A stretch of 64,000 nt of DNA from Labrys sp. KNU-23 (lineage in GTDB: Bacteria > Pseudomonadota > Alphaproteobacteria > Rhizobiales > Labraceae): the NCBI RefSeq assembly GCF_008330945.1, contig NZ_CP043488.1, positions 992,001-1,056,000 on the forward strand, in the 5' to 3' direction. A program made the position numbers and the translations under genes. Below are positions 27,101 through 34,465 of this stretch, one piece after another; within the stretch, counting starts at the first letter, position 1; each line of letters starts with the position of its first letter. The notes beneath the pieces were generated by a model. That model was not told the DNA's origin, did not search any database, and saw nothing but the letters and a program-made list of their open reading frames with translations.

Positions 27101-27137
27101 TCAGGCGATCGATCCGCTGCTGGATCGTAAGTGACAT
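24117..27137 (-). CDS. Alpha-mannosidase (GH38)
   Basis: A 1006-residue glycoside hydrolase of family 38 that cleaves alpha-mannosides. The metal-binding HIDLAWLWPYDETRRK follows GITGHA at about residue 250, the nucleophile region is WETIGGMWVEPDTNMPTGES, and WLPDCFGFSPALPQLLRQGG is another family hallmark. The C-terminal half is the beta-sandwich region with ENRFVRVALNGDGTLASLYD. There is no signal peptide, so it works in the cytoplasm on imported oligosaccharides. AGGAG precedes ATG 27137. It follows the ABC permease genes by 33 bases, implying that the importer brings in mannosides. Confidence 0.92.
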   Translation of the reverse strand: MSLTIQQRIDRLNVRVLELGFWREHEKVAIEGWTFNGEPIALGADWPRRDGVVHFAAKAEVPQSWPLEETRLILDLGGESLVTLTSEAGQKRYGHDPYHQEYPVPGRRFSIETDSVARLPFGEPVPEPRLVAARVVRLEPSVHRLRLLLKQVAEVARLLGEHEVVPHLVGAAERTHAALDWPSATSDYVARMGDYTQQRSIWQLPALKPNPDGLRQDHRASVAAAHDALVAELRALKVRFPQQGRLGITGHAHIDLAWLWPYDETRRKARRTFHTALRLMEQFPSFVFNQSTAAYYAQVEEDDPALFADIVAAVKKGQWETIGGMWVEPDTNMPTGESFVRQILYGQRYFKRQFGVRHRVCWLPDCFGFSPALPQLLRQGGMDSFFTIKVNWSETNRFPHDLFFWEGLDGSRVIAHTFDNPLHGYNGSTEPAAVIPTWKNFRRKDIHDESLLAVGYGDGGGGTTPEMLERQAQLADFPAIPALRPVRVEDFYARIHDEVPAEKIPVWSGEIYLELHRATLTTQSHTKKLHRHAERALITAETVASLAALLGGPLPDSLEPAWHKVLKNEFHDILPGSGIREIYEDAERELGEALATGRQAQEAGLKAVAAQLPKSGSADVLVVVNPDLHARPIRCEVDGVPLAPEGTLPPLGITVLDRSGLHPSDGLMVSKTGLENRFVRVALNGDGTLASLYDKRAGREALAGRGNQLWAYAMDKPRNWDAWDIEDDYTANGQELTAVEAIEIVETGPHRVAVRIVRRFRDSTIAQTLRLWANSPRLEIRTDLDWHDRRVLLRTLTPVAVRSDFATFECAFGVVGRSTRDNTSWESAQYEVPAHRFADLSEPGFGVAILNDAKYGHSVKGNVLGLSLVRAPIYPDPLADEGEQSFTYALLPHQGSWHEGGVREEALDLNQPVLALAATGLQPGSHQPLAVEGIVAGLGGLKRAEEGGGLVLRVYEPAGARGAFAARPVTGWQLGEAVDILEEPVSRADGPDLKPFEVRSWVLKRE

Positions 27138-27170
27138 CTCAAACTCCTAGATAAAACAATATGTTATGGT

Positions 27171-28013
27171 CTAACCTTTAACCGCTCCGGCAGTCAGCGC
27201 TCCCACCACCATGCGCTGCAGCGCCACGAAGGCGATGATGGCCGGCACCACCGCCACCAGGCAGGCGGCGGCCAGCACCTGGGTGGTGGAGGCGTTGGAG
27301 GTGCCGGCGAAATTGAAGATCGCCACCGCGATCGGCAGTTGCGGATCCTTGTTGAGCAGCAGGAAGGGGATCAGGAACTGCGACCAGTTGAGGATCATGA
27401 TCAGGATGAAGGCGGAGGCGATGCCCGGCGTGATCAGTGGCAGGGTAATGCGCCAGAAGATGCCGAAGCGGCTGCAGCCATCGATGGCGGCCGCCTCCTC
27501 CAATTCGCGCGGAATGGCGTCGATGGCGCTCTTGAGCAGCCAGGTGCACATGGGAATGCCCACGGCGATATAGACCATGATCACGCCGAAATGGCTGTTG
27601 AGCAGGCCGAGATCGCTCATATAGCGATAGAGCGGTACGAGGATGACCAGGGGCGAGACCATCTGGAAGGCGAGGATCGCCATCATCAGGGCCGAGCGGC
27701 CGGTGAACCAGAAGCGTGAAAAGGCATAGGCTGCCGGCGCGGCCACCGCGAGGCAGCCCAGCCCCCCGAGCGCCGAAAGCTTCAGCCCGTTCCACAAATA
27801 GACCAGGAAGGCGGGATCGCTCAGCACCTGCTCGAAATTGGCGAGCGTCGGGCGCTTGGGGATGAAACGGGCAGCCCCCAGAAACACCTCCTGGCGCGAG
27901 CGCAGCGCCAGCGACAGCAGCCATAGGAGCGGCGTCAGGAAGAAGGCGGCGATCAGCACCGCCAGTACATAGGTGGCGACATCACCCCATTTCTCGCGGC
28001 GCTCGCCCTTCAT
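27171..28013 (-). CDS. Sugar ABC transporter permease (MalG/CUT1 type)
   Basis: A 280-residue inner-membrane permease with six helices. The EAA loop contacting the ATPase is IPRELEEAAAIDGCSRFGIF, followed by ITLPLITPGIASAFILIMIL, the typical MalG arrangement. It overlaps the upstream permease gene by 4 bases (ATGA) and precedes the mannosidase. Together with its partner it forms the channel of a CUT1-class importer. An ATPase gene is missing from the locus. Confidence 0.9.
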   Translation of the reverse strand: MKGERREKWGDVATYVLAVLIAAFFLTPLLWLLSLALRSRQEVFLGAARFIPKRPTLANFEQVLSDPAFLVYLWNGLKLSALGGLGCLAVAAPAAYAFSRFWFTGRSALMMAILAFQMVSPLVILVPLYRYMSDLGLLNSHFGVIMVYIAVGIPMCTWLLKSAIDAIPRELEEAAAIDGCSRFGIFWRITLPLITPGIASAFILIMILNWSQFLIPFLLLNKDPQLPIAVAIFNFAGTSNASTTQVLAAACLVAVVPAIIAFVALQRMVVGALTAGAVKG

Positions 28014-28951
28014 GTCCGATCCTCCCAGCGCGGCAGGAAGGCGGCGTAAAACAGGGCCAACGCCAGGCTGATCGCCAGCATCAGCACGGAGAGCATGCTG
28101 CCGCCGGCGAGGTCGTAATTGCGGAAGACGGTGTTGTAGGTGAAGAGCGAGAGCACTTCCGTCGCCCGCCCCGGTCCGCCACCGGTGAGCGAGATGATGG
28201 CGTCGAAAGTGTTGAGCGTCTGGATGGTGATCAGGATGGAATTGACCAGGATGGCGCTGCGCATCATCGGCAGGGTGACGAAGCGGAATTTCTGCCAGCC
28301 ATTGGCGCCGTCGACATTGGCCGCCTCATAGAGCGTGGGGTCGATGCCCTTGAGCGCGGCATAGAACACGATCATCGAAAAGGCCGTGCCGCGCCAGACA
28401 TTGGAGATGATGGCCGAGATCATGGCGTTGGCGGGATCGGACAGCCAGGCCACCGGGGCGATATGCAGCATGCGGAGCACGCTGTTGATCGCCCCAAAAG
28501 GCGCCTCCGAGAACAGCATCTGCCAGATCAAGCCGTTGGCGATGCCGGGAATGACCCAGGCGATCAGCACGATGGTGCGGATCACCGTCATGCCAGGCAG
28601 GCGACGGCGCTCGCCCCGGACCACCACGAGAGCGATGCCGAAGCCGACCGCCTGCTGGCCGATCACGCTCGCCGCGCAGAAGACAAAGGTGGTGAGGAGG
28701 ATGTCGCCGAGTGCCGCATTGCCAAGCATGGCGTAGAGCGTGTCGAGCGTATAGCGCTCCTCGGAACTGAGCAGCGTCGCGTTGGTCAGGGACAGGCGGA
28801 AGACGTCGATGATCGGGTAGAGATAGAAGGCGGCAAGCAGCAGCACGGCCGGCGCCAGCCAGGAGAAGGGATTGGTATCGATCCGCCCGGCCAGGCCGAG
28901 CCCGCGCTGGCGGCGCGGCACGGCGGCAATGGCGGCCCTGGTCGTCGACAT
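28010..28951 (-). CDS. Sugar ABC transporter permease (MalF/CUT1 type)
   Basis: A 313-residue permease with a cytoplasmic N-terminus, six helices (first: PAVLLLAAFYLYPIIDVFRL) and the EAA loop GIDPTLYEAANVDGANGWQK followed by FRFVTLPMMRSAILVNSILI. CAGGAGGGGG precedes ATG 28951. It is the second gene of the mannoside importer operon, after the binding protein and ahead of the other permease. Confidence 0.9.
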   Translation of the reverse strand: MSTTRAAIAAVPRRQRGLGLAGRIDTNPFSWLAPAVLLLAAFYLYPIIDVFRLSLTNATLLSSEERYTLDTLYAMLGNAALGDILLTTFVFCAASVIGQQAVGFGIALVVVRGERRRLPGMTVIRTIVLIAWVIPGIANGLIWQMLFSEAPFGAINSVLRMLHIAPVAWLSDPANAMISAIISNVWRGTAFSMIVFYAALKGIDPTLYEAANVDGANGWQKFRFVTLPMMRSAILVNSILITIQTLNTFDAIISLTGGGPGRATEVLSLFTYNTVFRNYDLAGGSMLSVLMLAISLALALFYAAFLPRWEDRT

Positions 28952-29001
28952 GGCGTCCCCCTCCTGTCTGGCCCCAATCTGCGGGTTCGGCTGTCCTTCC
29001 C

Positions 29002-30303
29002 TTATTTCTGCCGGGTATAGGCCGCCTGCACGGCGGCATTGGCGGCATCGAGGGCTGCTTCCGGCGTCTTGGTGCCGGCCAGCACCTCGCCCATCATCAC
29101 CTGGATCTGGTTGGAGATCTCGGCATAGATCGGTACGCCCGGCCGGGCCTGGCCATGGGTGAGTGCCGCCGCAAAGGCCTTGTTCGCCTCGGTCTTGAAG
29201 ACGTCGAACTTGTCATATTGCGCCTTGGAGGTCGGCAGTTGCTGCTGCAGGGCGTTGCCCAGCCCCGAATAGACTTCCTTGGCAATGGCCGCGCACATGG
29301 CGACCTTCTCCGGATCGTTGGCAAAGGCTCCGACCGTCCAGCCGCCGGTACCGGTGGCATTTTGCCCGGCGGTCGGTCCCGGAATCTCCGAGAAGGTCCA
29401 TTGCTCGAAGGCTTCCGGTTCGAGAATGGTCTTGAGCTGGCCATATTGCCAGTTGCCGCCGATGAACAAGGCTGTCGTCCCGGCTGCGGCCGCGGCGTTC
29501 AGCTCGTCATAGTTCATGACGGTGGTGACGCGCTTGGGCGCCGCGCCGGAATCAACGAGATCCTTGAAGTATTTGACAGCCTTGAGGAATTTCTCGCGGT
29601 TCTCGCCTTCCGCGAAAACGGGCTTGCCGCTGTCGTCGACGAGCTTGCCGCCCTGGCTCCAGAAATTGGCGAGCCAGTCGAAGGTGGTGGCCTCCCAGCG
29701 CCCGGCATTGAAGAGCAGGCCCTCCATGCCCTTCTCCTTGGAAGCGAGAGCTGCCGCCTTCAGTTCGTCCCAGGTCTTGGGGGCGTCCGGCACCACGTCC
29801 TTCTTGCGGTAGAGCACGCGCAGATCGGTATCCCACCACCAGGCATAGATCTTGCCGTCCTTGCCGGTGATGCCCTGGCGCACGAAGGGGAAGAGATCGT
29901 TGACCTCGTCCTTGGTGAAATAGGCGTCGAGCGGCTTGAGCACGCCGGCACCGATGAACAGGGCCAGCACGAAGGAATCGACCGCCGCGCAATCGGGGCC
30001 CCGCCCGGCCTTGGCCTGTTCGAGCATGCGGGCCTGCTCCTGGCCGATATTGTCGGACATGCGTTCGAGCTCGATCTTCCAGCCGGGATGGCGCTGGATG
30101 AAGTCGCCGAACAGCTTCTTGTAGCCCTCCGCCCAGACCGGGTCGGTGCTGTCGGGCCCATCGCCCGTCAGCCGGAAGGTCAGTGATTTCGGAGCATCGG
30201 CCGGCCCGATTCGGCTCTTGGTGACGAGGTCTTCGGCCTGTGACGAGGCGGTTGCGAAGGCAACGGCCGAGGCGAGCAACGCGGTAACCAGACGCTTGCG
30301 CAT
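29002..30303 (-). CDS. Sugar ABC transporter substrate-binding protein
   Basis: A 433-residue periplasmic binding protein (family 1). A classic signal peptide of about 23 residues (MRKRLVTALLASAVAFATAS, cut after SQA) is followed by a mature protein with SLTFRLTGDGPDSTDPVWAE and the family stretch KAKAGRGPDCAAVDSF-like region (EQAKAGRGPDCAAVDSF). GGGAGAAA precedes the ATG. It heads the operon with two permeases and the GH38 mannosidase and probably binds an alpha-mannoside or N-glycan fragment. Confidence 0.9.
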   Translation of the reverse strand: MRKRLVTALLASAVAFATASSQAEDLVTKSRIGPADAPKSLTFRLTGDGPDSTDPVWAEGYKKLFGDFIQRHPGWKIELERMSDNIGQEQARMLEQAKAGRGPDCAAVDSFVLALFIGAGVLKPLDAYFTKDEVNDLFPFVRQGITGKDGKIYAWWWDTDLRVLYRKKDVVPDAPKTWDELKAAALASKEKGMEGLLFNAGRWEATTFDWLANFWSQGGKLVDDSGKPVFAEGENREKFLKAVKYFKDLVDSGAAPKRVTTVMNYDELNAAAAAGTTALFIGGNWQYGQLKTILEPEAFEQWTFSEIPGPTAGQNATGTGGWTVGAFANDPEKVAMCAAIAKEVYSGLGNALQQQLPTSKAQYDKFDVFKTEANKAFAAALTHGQARPGVPIYAEISNQIQVMMGEVLAGTKTPEAALDAANAAVQAAYTRQK

Positions 30304-30377
30304 CTTGTTTCTCCCTGGGGTGTTTCCTCGATCGGGCGGATCGGTTCCGCCTCATGGTGGCGCAGTGACGCGGAGAG

Positions 30378-30399
30378 AATAAATCACATCGATTTTATT
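30378..30399. promoter_or_regulatory. Candidate operator before the mannoside importer
   Basis: AATAAATC and GATTTTATT flank ACATC: an imperfect AT-rich dyad 75 bases upstream of the binding-protein start. ROK repressors often bind such AT-rich palindromes, and a ROK gene closes this locus, so it is a candidate target. The same gap (30304-30590) also carries the tex promoter. Confidence 0.4.
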
Positions 30400-30590
30400 G
30401 AGGCAAGCTTGTTCGGGAAATCGCAAAACGTGGTCCAGCCCATTGGCATGGCGTGGTTGAGAAGCTGGTGGAAAGAGAGGCGCGATCGGAGATCGGCTGG
30501 CTGTGGAGAAGCATTGCGCCCCGATCGCGGGCATGGCGATCCCGCGCCACCTTGCCTATGGTGCGCGACTCATTGTCGAGCGAGGAGCGC

Positions 30591-32915
30591 ATGAACGGCA
30601 AGCAACACGCCACCGGAGCCAGCCTGCGCCTGGCCACGATCATTGCAGCCGAGATCGGCGCGAAGCCGCAGCAGGTCACGGCTGCCGTTGCCCTGCTCGA
30701 CGAAGGCGCCACCGTCCCCTTCGTCGCCCGCTACCGCAAGGAGGTGACCGGCGGGCTCGACGATACGCAGTTGCGTGATCTCGCCGAACGCCTCGCCTAT
30801 CTGCGCGAGCTCGAGGCCCGGCGCGAGACCATCCTTTCCTCCATCCGCGAGCAGGGCAAGCTCGACGACGCGCTCGAGGCCAAGATCGCCGCTGCCGCCA
30901 CCAAGGCGGAACTGGAAGACATCTATCTGCCCTACAAGCCCAAGCGGCGGACCAAGGCCGAGATCGCCCGCGAGCGCGGGCTGGGGCCGCTCGCCGAGGC
31001 GATCCTTTCCGATCGGGCCGCTGTGCCGGCAGAACTGGCGGCCGCTTTTCTCGGCGACGAGGTCCCCGACGCCAAGGCGGCCCTGGAAGGGGCGCGCGAC
31101 ATCCTGGTCGAGCGCTTTAGCGAGAATGCCGAGCTGGTCGGCCGGCTGCGCAGCTATATGAAGGAGCAGGCCTTCCTGCGTGCTCGCGTCATCGACGGCA
31201 AGCAGGCGGCCGGCGCGAAATTCTCCGATTATTTCGACCATGCCGAGAAATGGTCGGGCGTGCCCAGCCATCGCGCGCTTGCGATGCTTCGTGGCCGCAA
31301 CGAGGAGGTGCTGTCGCTCGACATCGAGGTCGACGCCGATAATGCCTCGGCGGTGAAGCCGGTGGAGCGCATGATCGCCCAGGCCTATGCGATCGCGGGC
31401 AGCCTTCCCGGCGACCGCTGGCTGATGGAAGTCGTCGGCTGGGCCTGGCGCGTCAAGCTTTCCCTGCATCTTTATGTCGACCTGATGGGCGATCTGCGCG
31501 AACGGGCCGAGGAAGAGGCGATCCGGGTCTTCGCGCGCAACCTCAAGGATCTGCTCCTCGCGGCCCCCGCCGGCTCCCGCGCCACCATGGGCCTCGATCC
31601 CGGCATCCGGACGGGCGTGAAGGTCGCGATCGTCGACGGCACCGGCAAGCTTCTGGCCACCACCACCGTCTACCCCTTCCCGCCCAAGAACGATGTGCGC
31701 GGCACCCAGGCCGAACTCGCTTCCCTCGTCCGCCGCCATAACGTCGAGCTGATCGCCATCGGCAACGGCACCGGCAGCCGCGAGACGGAAAAGCTGGTGG
31801 TCGAGATGCTCGCCGCCCTGCCGGCGCCCAAGCCGCTGAAGGTCATCGTCAGCGAGGCGGGTGCTTCGGTCTATTCGGCTTCGGCGACGGCCGCTGCCGA
31901 ATTTCCAGATCTCGACGTCTCGCTGCGCGGGGCGGTCTCGATCGCCCGGCGGCTGCAGGACCCGCTGGCGGAGCTCGTCAAGATCGAGCCGAAATCGATT
32001 GGCGTCGGGCAATATCAGCACGATGTCGACCAATATCGCCTGGCCCGTTCGCTGGACGGGGTGGTGGAGGACGCGGTCAACGCCGTCGGCGTCGACCTCA
32101 ACACCGCCTCGGCCTCGCTGCTCGCCCGCGTCTCTGGCCTTGGCGCCTCGCTCGCCGAGGGCATCGTGGTGCATCGCAATGCCAACGGTCCCTTCGCCAG
32201 CCGCAAGGATCTGCTCAAGGTCTCCCGCCTCGGCCCGCGCGCCTTCGAGCAATGCGCCGGCTTCCTGCGCATCCCCAATGGCAGCGAGCCACTGGACGCC
32301 TCCGCCGTGCATCCGGAAGCCTATGGCGTGGCCAAGAAGATCGTCGCCGCCTGCGGGCGCGACGTGCGTGCGCTGATGGGCGACAGCGCCGCCCTCAGAA
32401 AGCTCGATCCGCAGGCTTTCGTGGACGAACGCTTCGGCCTGCCGACGGTGCGTGACATCATCGCCGAGCTGGACAAGCCCGGCCGCGATCCCCGGCCGGA
32501 ATTCAAGACGGCGACCTTCGCCGACGGCATCGATGACATCAAGGACCTCAGGCCCGGCATGCTGCTGGAAGGCACCGTCACCAATGTCGCCGCCTTTGGC
32601 GCCTTCGTCGACATCGGCGTGCACCAGGATGGCCTCGTGCATGTCTCGCAACTGGCCGATCGTTTCATCAAGGATGCGCATGAAGTGGTGAAGGCCGGCG
32701 ACGTCGTGAAGGTGCGCGTGGTCGAAGTCGACATCCCGCGCAAGCGCATTGCCCTCTCGATGCGGCGGGACGGCAACGCCAGCTCCGACAAGCCAGCCAG
32801 GCGCGACGACAAGGCCAAGCCAGCGCCGCTCCGCCCCAGTCAGGGTCGGCCCGACAAGCCGGCTGCGCAGGGCGCTTTCGGTGCAGCCTTGGCCGAGGCG
32901 CTGAAGAAGCGTTGA
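30591..32915 (+). CDS. tex: Tex-like RNA-binding transcription accessory protein
   Basis: A 774-residue Tex protein, a nucleic-acid binding factor linked to transcription. Domains in order: N-terminal helical domain ([36 protein letters not shown]), YqgF/RuvX-like nuclease fold ([20 protein letters not shown]), helix-hairpin-helix ([20 protein letters not shown]), and an S1 domain near 640-710 ([36 protein letters not shown]). A basic proline/alanine-rich tail follows. ATG 30591 has AGGAG upstream; the in-frame extension to 30453 lacks a site. Housekeeping gene, stands alone. Confidence 0.94.
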   Translation: MNGKQHATGASLRLATIIAAEIGAKPQQVTAAVALLDEGATVPFVARYRKEVTGGLDDTQLRDLAERLAYLRELEARRETILSSIREQGKLDDALEAKIAAAATKAELEDIYLPYKPKRRTKAEIARERGLGPLAEAILSDRAAVPAELAAAFLGDEVPDAKAALEGARDILVERFSENAELVGRLRSYMKEQAFLRARVIDGKQAAGAKFSDYFDHAEKWSGVPSHRALAMLRGRNEEVLSLDIEVDADNASAVKPVERMIAQAYAIAGSLPGDRWLMEVVGWAWRVKLSLHLYVDLMGDLRERAEEEAIRVFARNLKDLLLAAPAGSRATMGLDPGIRTGVKVAIVDGTGKLLATTTVYPFPPKNDVRGTQAELASLVRRHNVELIAIGNGTGSRETEKLVVEMLAALPAPKPLKVIVSEAGASVYSASATAAAEFPDLDVSLRGAVSIARRLQDPLAELVKIEPKSIGVGQYQHDVDQYRLARSLDGVVEDAVNAVGVDLNTASASLLARVSGLGASLAEGIVVHRNANGPFASRKDLLKVSRLGPRAFEQCAGFLRIPNGSEPLDASAVHPEAYGVAKKIVAACGRDVRALMGDSAALRKLDPQAFVDERFGLPTVRDIIAELDKPGRDPRPEFKTATFADGIDDIKDLRPGMLLEGTVTNVAAFGAFVDIGVHQDGLVHVSQLADRFIKDAHEVVKAGDVVKVRVVEVDIPRKRIALSMRRDGNASSDKPARRDDKAKPAPLRPSQGRPDKPAAQGAFGAALAEALKKR

Positions 32916-32984
32916 GGGTTCCTCTTGCTGGGAGAACGCAAGCACCCCTGCTCATAGGTGCCAGCATGAGCTGTGAGGGAATGC

Positions 32985-33028
32985 CAACTCTTTACCCTCC
33001 CCCTCCAGGGGAGGGTGAAAGAGTTGGC
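32985..33028. terminator. Symmetrical terminator hairpin between tex and the siderophore locus
   Basis: CCAACTCTTT...CCCTCCCC pairs with GGGGAGGG...AAAGAGTTGG around a short CTCCA loop. It is a near-perfect 44-base hairpin placed between convergent genes and can stop transcription from both sides. Similar GC-rich clusters occur as dispersed repeats in this group. Confidence 0.7.
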
Positions 33029-33033
33029 GCTTT

Positions 33034-34398
33034 CTACCCGGCCTTGGCGATCGGCGTGGCCTCGCCATAGAGCTCTCCCGCCGGGCGGGACCGTGCCTGC
33101 GGCGCCAGGGCCTGGCGGAGAAAGACCGGCAGCTGGAAGCGATGGCGTTCGAAAGCATCACGGCCGGTGATGGCTGAATCCGCATCGAGTTCGAGTACGA
33201 GCGCACCGGCATCGTCCTCGGCACGATAGGTCACGCTGAAGCCCTCCCCGGTGCCGCTGGCCAGCACGTGGCGCCTTGTCCGGCAGCCGAAGAATTCAGG
33301 CTGGTCGAATGGCAGCACGTTGACGAGCGGCGCAAAGAAGAAGCGCGAGCCCGCGGGCAGGCCACAATCGATGGCAATATGCTCGATACGGTAGCGCCCA
33401 TGCGCGCGCTGGCGGCGCAGGTCCTTGGCTCCTCTCTTCAGCAGGACCGCCAGCGGCTCCTCCCCGCCGACGGCGAGGCGGAACGGCAGGATGTTCAAGA
33501 GCATGGCCGGTATGTTGGCGCCTACGCTACCCCAGCGGCTCATGAAGGGCAGCCATAGCGTCATCCGCCCTTTGCCGCCCCTTTCCTGCTCCGAGCCATG
33601 GCGCAGGAGATACAGGCCGGTCAGCAGGACCAGCAGATCCGGCCAGGCGATGCCCAGTTCGGTCGCGCTCTGCCGCAGGATACGGCCGAGATCGTCCGGC
33701 AGCCTGTCATGCGATTGCAGGCCCTCCGCTCCGTAGCCCTCGCCGGCCTTATCCACCACCGGCAGCGAACCGGGACCGGCGAGATAGTCCTGCCAGAACC
33801 GGCGATCCTCGGCGAAGCGCGGACCGGTGCGATAGGCCTCTTCCTCGGCCAGGAAACTGGCAAAGCGATCAAAGGGGCGCCCGGCGTCGGCATGACCCAG
33901 CAAATGGGCATAGAGCTGCGCGCATCTTTGCTCGATCAAGGTGAGGCCGAAGCCATCGAGGATGATGTGATGGGCCCGGATGTACCAGTAATAGCGGTTC
34001 TCGCCGATGCGCAGCAGCCATTGCGCCGAAAGCGGGTGACGCGTGAGGTCGAGCTTGGCGCGAATGTCGGCCTGCATCAGGCCCATGGCCGCCCGCGCCG
34101 GATTCGGGCGATCGGTGAGGTCGATCTGCTTGACCTCGGGCAGGCGCCGCGGGTCGAGGCGCTGACGTGGCTGCCCGTCGCTCCGGGCAACCGCAAAGCT
34201 CGCCGCGAGGATATCGGCTTCGTGCACGGTGCGGGCAATGGCCCGGCAAAGGGCCGAAACGTCGACTGCCCCCTCAATGTCGAGATAATGGGCGACGGTG
34301 GAGAGCGGCTGGTCGGGATGGAAGCTGAACTCTTCCCAGAAATCCAACTGCGGCGGTGTCAGCTTCATCCAGTCGAGGGGGGCGTCTTCTATCGGCAT
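33034..34398 (-). CDS. Free-standing condensation-domain protein (VibH-like)
   Basis: A 454-residue protein that is a single NRPS condensation domain. It begins with LTPPQLDFWEEFSFHPDQPL and holds the complete catalytic motif HHIILDG (in RAHHIILDGFGLTLIEQRCA); RFFFAPLVNVLPFDQPEF is a later C-domain motif. No adenylation or carrier domain is attached. In vibriobactin synthesis VibH, a free C domain, joins 2,3-dihydroxybenzoate from the aryl carrier to norspermidine; the same job with a polyamine is the likely role here. The frame is open to 34500, overlapping the NRPS gene; ATG 34398 is chosen for the family-like start, without a clear ribosome binding site. Last gene of the minus-strand pair. 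Confidence 0.82.
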   Translation of the reverse strand: MPIEDAPLDWMKLTPPQLDFWEEFSFHPDQPLSTVAHYLDIEGAVDVSALCRAIARTVHEADILAASFAVARSDGQPRQRLDPRRLPEVKQIDLTDRPNPARAAMGLMQADIRAKLDLTRHPLSAQWLLRIGENRYYWYIRAHHIILDGFGLTLIEQRCAQLYAHLLGHADAGRPFDRFASFLAEEEAYRTGPRFAEDRRFWQDYLAGPGSLPVVDKAGEGYGAEGLQSHDRLPDDLGRILRQSATELGIAWPDLLVLLTGLYLLRHGSEQERGGKGRMTLWLPFMSRWGSVGANIPAMLLNILPFRLAVGGEEPLAVLLKRGAKDLRRQRAHGRYRIEHIAIDCGLPAGSRFFFAPLVNVLPFDQPEFFGCRTRRHVLASGTGEGFSVTYRAEDDAGALVLELDADSAITGRDAFERHRFQLPVFLRQALAPQARSRPAGELYGEATPIAKAG

Positions 34399-34465
34399 CG
34401 AAAAAATCCAGAATATTGGAATGGGGTGTCGGGTGTCGGGACGGCCGTCCGTGATCTCGGCGCAT

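Noticed and set aside
30570..32945. 791-codon open frame on the minus strand
   Set aside because: It is antisense to tex, which has intact Tex domains; the antisense product is a low-complexity G/R/D-rich translation typical of GC-rich shadow frames.
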